Of a DNA stretch of 11,096 bases, positions 6,251-11,096 are shown piece by piece. The notes beneath the pieces are model-generated. The model was not told the DNA's origin. It did no database searches and saw only the letters and a program-made list of their open reading frames with translations. Numbering within the stretch: position 1 is the stretch's first letter; each line of letters starts with the position of its first letter. Made by a program: the position numbers and the translations under genes. The stretch is from JBBQIY01 sp964553035 (GTDB taxonomy: Bacteria; Verrucomicrobiota; Kiritimatiellia; RFP12; UBA3636): assembly GCA_964553035.1 (NCBI GenBank), contig CAZKJH010000126.1, positions 1 through 11,096 of the forward strand, in the 5' to 3' direction.

Positions 6251-7321
6251 ATGAAGAGACGAATAACTGTCACGCTGTTTTTTCTCGGATGTATACTATC
6301 GTTTGCAGATGATTCCCCAGCACCACAGCTCACGTTGGTAGGATGGGGTTTAGACGCGAAAAATCTCGATACTTTCTTTGCAGGTGCGGCGGAAGTTGGT
6401 TTTGATGAACTTATCACGTCATCAACCGACCCTGTCTTCTTAGAGAAAGCGGTAAACCTCGGAGGAATGTATAACATTAAGATCTTTGCTTGCCTTACTC
6501 CGATGGGGGGGATAGCAGGAATATGGAAAGCAGAACACGCTGAGAAGCCTTTCCCTTGGCAGGTCATCAGTGAGGAGGAGGCAGCAACAGTCACGTTTCT
6601 TTCTGCCGGAAAAAACAAGTACCTCGTTCCCTACCAATGGGGAGGTGAACCGTTGCTAGCGAATGAAGTTCTTATGAACCGGATCCTTTGCTTTAGCCAC
6701 AGGGAAGGCCGAGCGTTGTTTGAGACAATCATTGATCGCATTGTGACCGTTCCAGGGCTGGAAGGTCTGGCTCTGGATGGTTTTGGGTATCAGAACTTTC
6801 ATGCCTGCTATTGTGCCGAGTGCCAGAAGAAACTTGCTGAGTACAGAACAGAGCATCCTGAGATGTCGCAAGAGCAATCGCGTAACTGCTTCTATCGAGA
6901 CGCACTGGTTGGGTATATTAATCATCTCGCCAATTATGCGCGTTCCAAGAACGAAACCATTAAAACAGCCATCCATATTTGGCCCGTGTTTGCCCCCGAT
7001 CCACTGTACGGAAATCGCCTCGACCTGGATTATTGTGGGCAGACAGCCGCATGGTATACGCTTTGGCCGGAAGAAAAAATTGCCGAGTATTCCAAAATAA
7101 TTTGTTTTGAGGCTCAAAAATACTACCCACGACAAGAAGGTGTTGGAATGATAGGATACTACGACCTTCCAGGTAAGTTTCCGGTTAAAACTGCGGAATG
7201 TGTGGAGATGGAACTCTCAACAATGATTGAGAACGGTTGCCGTCGTATTCAGGTCTGCGGCGCAGGGGATGTCATCAATAACAAAGACGTTGCTGCAGTC
7301 TTCAAGAAGCATTTCAAGTGA
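6251..7321 (+). CDS. exported TIM-barrel protein resembling glycoside hydrolases
   Basis: This 356-residue protein begins with a signal peptide: MKRR, a hydrophobic run to about residue 18, and possible SPase I cleavage after SFA (17-19). FLGC at 11-14 is a weak alternative lipobox. The body has strands and helices spaced like a (beta/alpha)8 barrel. A signature LALDGFGYQNFHACYCAEC spans 173-191, with Asp176 and Cys186, Cys188 and Cys191. Similar Asp-Gly followed by C-x-C-x2-C segments occur in putative glycoside hydrolases of PVC bacteria, hence the tentative call; catalytic residues and substrate are not identified. I chose the ATG at 6251 because it gives a proper signal peptide behind a purine-rich AAGAAG. 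In-frame TTG 6215 would mask that peptide. Codons look somewhat more A/T-rich (GGA, ATA, AGA) than in tpiA. Confidence 0.7.
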   Translation: MKRRITVTLFFLGCILSFADDSPAPQLTLVGWGLDAKNLDTFFAGAAEVGFDELITSSTDPVFLEKAVNLGGMYNIKIFACLTPMGGIAGIWKAEHAEKPFPWQVISEEEAATVTFLSAGKNKYLVPYQWGGEPLLANEVLMNRILCFSHREGRALFETIIDRIVTVPGLEGLALDGFGYQNFHACYCAECQKKLAEYRTEHPEMSQEQSRNCFYRDALVGYINHLANYARSKNETIKTAIHIWPVFAPDPLYGNRLDLDYCGQTAAWYTLWPEEKIAEYSKIICFEAQKYYPRQEGVGMIGYYDLPGKFPVKTAECVEMELSTMIENGCRRIQVCGAGDVINNKDVAAVFKKHFK

Positions 7322-7367
7322 CACAACCGACTTGATTCAAACGACACCGTAAGGGCATACTTGTAGC

Positions 7368-8987
7368 ATGAATCAAACTAAAACGAATGAGATCTTAGGT
7401 GTCAATTTAATTTCTGAGTCCGCGTGCCAAGCGGTTGCGGTTTTTTCCCTCAACTATCGACAGACGCCTGAGGTAAATGCGTTGGCAACGTTCCTCTCCG
7501 AAACGTTCGAAATCGAATTGGCAACCGATTCGGATATTGTATCGGGGTTCTCTTCCGACGAGTCACATCTTCTCGGCACCGCAATCGGTGTGTGCCGTCC
7601 ACGCAACGAACGTGATGTGGCGGCGATTCTCTCCACGTGTTTTCTCTGTGGCGTCCCGGTAACGATCTGTGCGGGACGTTCGAATCTGACTGGCAGTGCA
7701 ACGCCGGAAGGCGGGATTATGATCTCGATGTTGTCGATGCAGGAGCCCGCGTTGTTTGTTGACGAGGCGGCGAAGCAGGTGACGGCTCCGGTGGGCATGT
7801 TTCTCGAAGCGATGCGCAAAGCCGTGCTTGCTGAGACGCGTTCCCGTCTCTACTATCCGGTTGACCCCACGAGCCGCACGGAGGCAACGGTCGGCGGTTC
7901 CATCGCTTGCAATGCGTCCGGATTCACGCCGGGGGCATCGGGTGCAACACGCGATTGGGTTCAGCGCGTGGGTGTCGTGTTGCCGTGCGGTACCTTCGTT
8001 TCCGCCAGTCGTGGAGAGGTCATGTCTTCGGACGGAAAATTTGTGCTCAACTCCGGCAACAAGACGATGGAAATTCCTGTGCCTCGCTACCCACGGCCGG
8101 CGATCAAGAATGCTGGTGGCCCCTATTCCTCTGCGGACGGCGTGATGGACTTCGTTGATTTCATTGTTGGCTCAGAAGGTCTCTACGGTGTTGTTGTCGA
8201 TGTGACGCTGAAGCTTCTCGACAGACCCGAGGCTTACCTTGACTTTTTCTTTTCGTTACCATCAGAGGAAGAGGCTATCAAACTCCGCATTCAGCTTGAG
8301 GAAGTACTCGAAGGCGATCTGTCGGGGCTGACGGCATTCGAATATTTCGGCATTAATTGTCGACAGTATATGAAGCACGAAAGTCGATTCTTCAGTGGGG
8401 AAAATCCCGTAGCCGTGTATCTACAGATTCCTGTTTTCGCAGCAGATGTCGACAGTGCCACCGAGCGATGGTTCGAGCACCTCTGCAGTCTTGATGTTTC
8501 CATTGACCCCGATGCGATCATCCTGCTCGACAATGAGCGCGACCGAACGCTGTTTATGGAGGCGCGGCATTCACTGCCGGCAAATTCGCTGGAGGTTGTG
8601 ACGCACCGCGGCACGTATACGCTGATGACGGATACGGTTGTGCCGACAGAACGCTTTGCCGATTTTTTGTCCTTCACGCACGCGCTACTCAACGAAAATA
8701 AACTCGACTACCTAGCCTTCGGACATCTCGGTGATTGCCATTTGCACTTCTCGATGATGCCGGAGAAGAGTCAACTCGAAAACGCCACTCGTGTCTACGA
8801 GAGGATTGTGGCAAAGTCTGCAGAACTCGGCGGTGTCTATTCAGGCGAACACGGAACCGGTAAGCGTAAGCGAGCCGACTTTTTAGCCTGCAACGGTCAG
8901 TACGGGGTAGACGAAATCCGCAAGGTCAAATCAGTACTCGACCCCGAGTATTTACTCAATCGTGGGAATGTCGTGACCCTGCCGTAA
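7368..8987 (+). CDS. FAD-linked oxidase, D-lactate / D-2-hydroxyacid dehydrogenase (GlcD/DLD) family
   Basis: The family oxidises D-2-hydroxyacids such as D-lactate, glycolate or D-2-hydroxyglutarate with FAD. The N-terminal FAD-binding (PCMH-type) domain spans roughly 65-285, with AGRSNLTGSATPEGG (102-116), TVGGSIACNASG (174-185) and GSEGLYGVVVDVTLKLL (268-284). The C-terminal domain carries the metal- and substrate-binding HLGDCHLH (453-460), then SGEHGTGKRKR (492-502) and LDPEYLLNRGNV (524-535). The 539-residue length suits the family. No signal peptide or Cys-rich 4Fe-4S extension is present, so it is a single-domain soluble or peripheral enzyme whose electron acceptor is unknown. AAGGG lies 12 nt before the ATG, a weak site. 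The gap to the preceding gene is 46 bp. The exact substrate cannot be read from the sequence. Confidence 0.9.
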   Translation: MNQTKTNEILGVNLISESACQAVAVFSLNYRQTPEVNALATFLSETFEIELATDSDIVSGFSSDESHLLGTAIGVCRPRNERDVAAILSTCFLCGVPVTICAGRSNLTGSATPEGGIMISMLSMQEPALFVDEAAKQVTAPVGMFLEAMRKAVLAETRSRLYYPVDPTSRTEATVGGSIACNASGFTPGASGATRDWVQRVGVVLPCGTFVSASRGEVMSSDGKFVLNSGNKTMEIPVPRYPRPAIKNAGGPYSSADGVMDFVDFIVGSEGLYGVVVDVTLKLLDRPEAYLDFFFSLPSEEEAIKLRIQLEEVLEGDLSGLTAFEYFGINCRQYMKHESRFFSGENPVAVYLQIPVFAADVDSATERWFEHLCSLDVSIDPDAIILLDNERDRTLFMEARHSLPANSLEVVTHRGTYTLMTDTVVPTERFADFLSFTHALLNENKLDYLAFGHLGDCHLHFSMMPEKSQLENATRVYERIVAKSAELGGVYSGEHGTGKRKRADFLACNGQYGVDEIRKVKSVLDPEYLLNRGNVVTLP

Positions 8988-9015
8988 GAGCACCAATTTA
9001 GCGCGGTGTTATTTT

Positions 9016-9041
9016 ACCACGAAACATGAACATCACGAGAA
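9016..9041. repeat. degenerate CACGAA-type intergenic repeat remnant
   Basis: ACCACGAAACATGAACATC and the following ACGAGAA form two to three imperfect 8-9 bp units. They resemble the short-period CACGAA repeats scattered between genes in many bacterial genomes. The rest of the 94-bp gap (8988-9081) holds only GGGAG (9065-9069) before the next start. Confidence 0.3.
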
Positions 9042-9081
9042 CTCAATATTCACAAGCAATGTATGGGAGCGAGAATTAGCG

Positions 9082-10728
9082 ATGATGAATGAAAATAAGA
9101 AGCAGGTGGATTGTGTACGGGTCGTGATGCCGAAAAGTGAATCCCCGGTGGTGATGAATATTATCGGGGTGTTTACCCGCCAAATTACGGAACGCTGCGC
9201 GGCCAAGGTTATCACATCGGGTGATGCGCCCTTGTGGGTGGAACTGGCGCTGGCGTCCAGTATCGGAACTGAAGGTTTTCGGATTGAAGATCGCTTGAAT
9301 GGCGGCGTGCGGATCACGGGCAACGACGAACGGGGCTTGCTTTACGGCGTAGGCAAGTTTCTGCGTACCAGCAGGTATGACGCTGGCGGATTCAGCCCCA
9401 GTTCCTGGCGCGGCACCTCGGTGCCACAGAAGCCCGTGCGCGGAATTTACTTTGCAACACACTTCCACAACTTCTATCATGACGCACCCGTAGAAAAGAT
9501 CCAGCGTTATGTGGAAGATTTGGGTCTCTGGGGCTTTAACGTGCTAACCGTTTGGTACGATATGCACCATTTTAATGGCTTCGACGACCCCAAGGCTGTC
9601 GAGTTCCGTGGGCGACTCCATGCTATTTGCACGGCGGCGCGTCGCGTCGGTCTTGACATCGGCTTTATGGTGATAGGCAACGATGCCTATCAGAATTCGC
9701 CTGTCGCGCTGCGGGCGGATGTGAGCGGTAAGCGAGGCGGCTGGTACGATTGTGCCGTTTGCCCGAGCAAACCGGGTGGCATGGAGTATCTGCTGCACGG
9801 GCTTGATCAGGAATTTGAATGGTGTGCCGATCTGCACCCACGCTATGTTTGTCTATGGCCTTATGATCAGGGTGGCTGCGGCTGTGACCAGTGCCGACCC
9901 TGGGGGATCAATGGTTTTCTCAAAGTGTCCGAAGCGGCCGCAACCTTGGCTCGGCAGAGGCTACCTGACGCCAAGATCATTGCTTCTACCTGGTATTTTG
10001 ACGATGTCGAATGGCAAGGGCTTACCCAGCGCTTCGCTTCAACGAAGCCGTGGGCGGACTTGATCCTTGCCGAGGAAAGCACACAACCGGCACCTGGCGA
10101 CTTGCCCATGATTGGTTTTCCTGAGATCAGTATGCATCGAACGTTCCCCTGGGGCGGATTTGGGGCTACGCCGCTACCGCGCCGCGCCCAAAGCCAATGG
10201 GATGCGGTCAAGTCCACGATCGCCGGCGGAATCCCTTACTCTGAGGGTCTCTACGAAGACATAACCAAAGTCGTGTTCAGCCAGTTCTACTGGAATGATC
10301 AGCCTGTCGAGGACACGCTACGGGAATATGTCGCATTCGAGTATTCCCCAGATGTGGTTGACGACATTCTGAATGTTATCGCCACGCTAGAACAAAACCA
10401 CCATATGCGTTGGTGGCCCGGGGAGCTAGAGGGCGTGAAAATGGACCTAGATTGGTTCCCCTCAAAGGGAGTCCTCCCTCAACCAGATCCGGGTGCTGAA
10501 GAGGCTTACGAAACGGTCAAACGAATCGATGCGCAACTCCGGCCTCAGACACGCCGCTCTTGGCGGTGGCGATTACTTTTCCTGCGAACGTTGTTGGATG
10601 CCGAACTGAAAGCCGGCGGTGGTGCACCGAATGATCGGTGCAGGGAAGCGTTTGCAGAGCTGATCGAGATTTATAGTGCCCAAAATGCGATTCCTGCTCT
10701 TCGTCCTCCGCTTCCAAAAACAGATTAA
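9082..10728 (+). CDS. cytoplasmic GH20/GH67-like TIM-barrel protein
   Basis: The 548 residues appear to form an N-terminal alpha/beta domain (about 10-112) and a TIM barrel (about 118-400), then a helical C-terminus. FRIEDRLNGGVRITGNDERG (66-85) and LLYGVGKFLR (86-95) are the hallmark of the accessory domain preceding GH20 and GH67 barrels. The barrel begins at VRGIYFATHFHNFYHD. C-x-C-x2-C (Cys266, Cys268, Cys271) follows YDQGG, the same spacing as in the exported barrel protein upstream. Acidic candidates include Asp261-region residues, Asp307/Asp308, Glu331/Glu332 and Glu388, but I cannot assign a catalytic pair. No signal peptide is seen, so it should be cytoplasmic and act on imported sugar. 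ATG 9082 has GGGAG 12 nt upstream, and a second in-frame ATG follows at once. Activity and substrate are unknown. Confidence 0.75.
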   Translation: MMNENKKQVDCVRVVMPKSESPVVMNIIGVFTRQITERCAAKVITSGDAPLWVELALASSIGTEGFRIEDRLNGGVRITGNDERGLLYGVGKFLRTSRYDAGGFSPSSWRGTSVPQKPVRGIYFATHFHNFYHDAPVEKIQRYVEDLGLWGFNVLTVWYDMHHFNGFDDPKAVEFRGRLHAICTAARRVGLDIGFMVIGNDAYQNSPVALRADVSGKRGGWYDCAVCPSKPGGMEYLLHGLDQEFEWCADLHPRYVCLWPYDQGGCGCDQCRPWGINGFLKVSEAAATLARQRLPDAKIIASTWYFDDVEWQGLTQRFASTKPWADLILAEESTQPAPGDLPMIGFPEISMHRTFPWGGFGATPLPRRAQSQWDAVKSTIAGGIPYSEGLYEDITKVVFSQFYWNDQPVEDTLREYVAFEYSPDVVDDILNVIATLEQNHHMRWWPGELEGVKMDLDWFPSKGVLPQPDPGAEEAYETVKRIDAQLRPQTRRSWRWRLLFLRTLLDAELKAGGGAPNDRCREAFAELIEIYSAQNAIPALRPPLPKTD

Positions 10729-10768
10729 TCATTTTTTTGGTGCTTCTGGGTTTTGCGTGTGATTTCTT

Positions 10769-10788
10769 CTTTGTCGCGAGCTTTGTCG
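10769..10788 (-). repeat. 20-bp inverted copy of the right-edge repeat
   Basis: CTTTGTCGCGAGCTTTGTCG is the exact reverse complement of 10996-11015 and again of 11059-11078. The first pair brackets about 207 bp (10789-10995), so the block could form a long-range hairpin or mark the ends of a small non-autonomous element. No flanking target duplication could be recognised. Confidence 0.8.
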
Positions 10789-10972
10789 ATTCATTTCCTG
10801 GCCTTGAATCCGCAAATTTCGAAAGTTTTTCGGCCTCAAGGTCGCAGCCTGAATCAGGACAATGGGAAAAGGCACCGTCAATCCCGATGGCGATATCAAG
10901 AACATCTTGGCAGAACAGCACGCGAAAAGCTCTCATGTCTCTCCAACCCTTGGGTTCCTCTGGGTTGAACGC

Positions 10973-11096
10973 CAAATTCCATCTCTTCTCCTGCACGACA
11001 AAGCTCGCGACAAAGCTCACGACAAAGTTTGAAGGCAAATTCCATCTCTTCTCCTGCACGACAAAGCTCGCGACAAAGCTCACGACAAAGTTTGAA
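10973..11096. repeat. 63-bp tandem duplication with 12-bp sub-repeats
   Basis: Copy 1 (10973-11033) and copy 2 (11036-11096) are identical over 61 bp, with a 2-bp GG between them, giving a 63-bp period. Each copy ends in three 12-bp sub-units related to ACGACAAAGCTC: 10995-11006, 11007-11018 and 11019-11030 in copy 1, with the second copy 63 bp on. Copy 2 ends exactly at the window edge, so the array may continue. The period is divisible by three, and the - strand stays open with a 21-residue repeat (SFVVSFVAS-type). Identical copies imply recent duplication. Confidence 0.9.

Larger units (their letters stand above)
10729..11096. other. non-coding, repeat-rich region at the right edge
   Basis: I see no trustworthy gene in these 368 bp. 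The complementary strand is open across the region and deep into the preceding gene, but the predicted protein is repetitive and lacks recognisable motifs. The first 30 bp, read on the - strand, give a purine-rich HAKPRSTKK-type sequence of the sort produced by dispersed intergenic repeats. The remainder is described by the repeat entries. No GC-rich terminator hairpin is evident after the 10728 stop. Confidence 0.5.

Noticed and set aside
10753..10968. 71-residue + strand open frame after the last gene
   Set aside because: It has no convincing ribosome site, no domain I recognise and a composition typical of random reading, and it includes the inverted repeat.
10517..11083. 188-residue open frame on the - strand at the right edge
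   Set aside because: It overlaps the conserved-looking + strand gene by 212 bp, is built partly from the 63-bp repeat and HAKPRSTKK-like filler, and has no recognisable domain.
10973..11096. CRISPR-like array
   Set aside because: The two copies are directly adjacent, with only 2 bp between them instead of unique spacers, and no cas genes are present.

Overview
This 11.1 kb window looks like chromosomal DNA of a Gram-negative-type bacterium of roughly 50-55% G+C. I would place it tentatively in the PVC superphylum (Lentisphaerota, Kiritimatiellota or Verrucomicrobiota). The basis is the mix of a tpiA-secG pair, a tRNA with encoded CCA, and two Cys-rich TIM-barrel proteins resembling glycoside hydrolases. 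This is inference from gene style, not a database match. Every confident gene is on the + strand.

Region 1 (1-4514) holds a tRNA-Leu(UAG) with its promoter. It is followed after only 28 nt by dapA, then dapB, rhaA and a TrmA/RlmD-type RNA m5U methyltransferase. DapA and DapB are consecutive steps of lysine and diaminopimelate synthesis. L-rhamnose isomerase is an unexpected insert between them and the RNA methyltransferase. No strong terminator is visible anywhere in this run, and the rhaA stop overlaps the methyltransferase start (TAATG). A single transcript that begins with a tRNA is plausible.

Region 2 (4515-4769) is a 255-bp intergenic region with four stacked DNA features. In order they are a 9-bp palindrome, a textbook G-quadruplex motif, three helically phased T-tracts, and a near-consensus sigma70-type promoter (TTGACA-17-CATAAT) reading into tpiA.

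Region 3 (4770-6182) is tpiA followed by secG. SecG has an unusual 118-residue Ala/Pro/Val-rich tail that contains an in-frame 15-bp tandem repeat.

Region 4 (6251-10728) holds an exported TIM-barrel protein, an FAD-linked D-2-hydroxyacid dehydrogenase-like oxidase, and a second, cytoplasmic GH20/GH67-like TIM-barrel protein. The two barrel proteins share a C-x-C-x2-C motif. They may act on carbohydrate, but the substrate cannot be read from the sequence.

Region 5 (10729-11096) appears non-coding and repeat-rich. It has a 63-bp tandem duplication running to the window edge, 12-bp sub-repeats inside it, and a perfect 20-bp inverted copy about 200 bp upstream.

I see no CRISPR array, transposase, integrase, phage gene or recognisable defence system. 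The most interesting material is the tpiA control region, the tRNA-dapA junction, the paired Cys-motif barrel proteins, and the terminal repeats.
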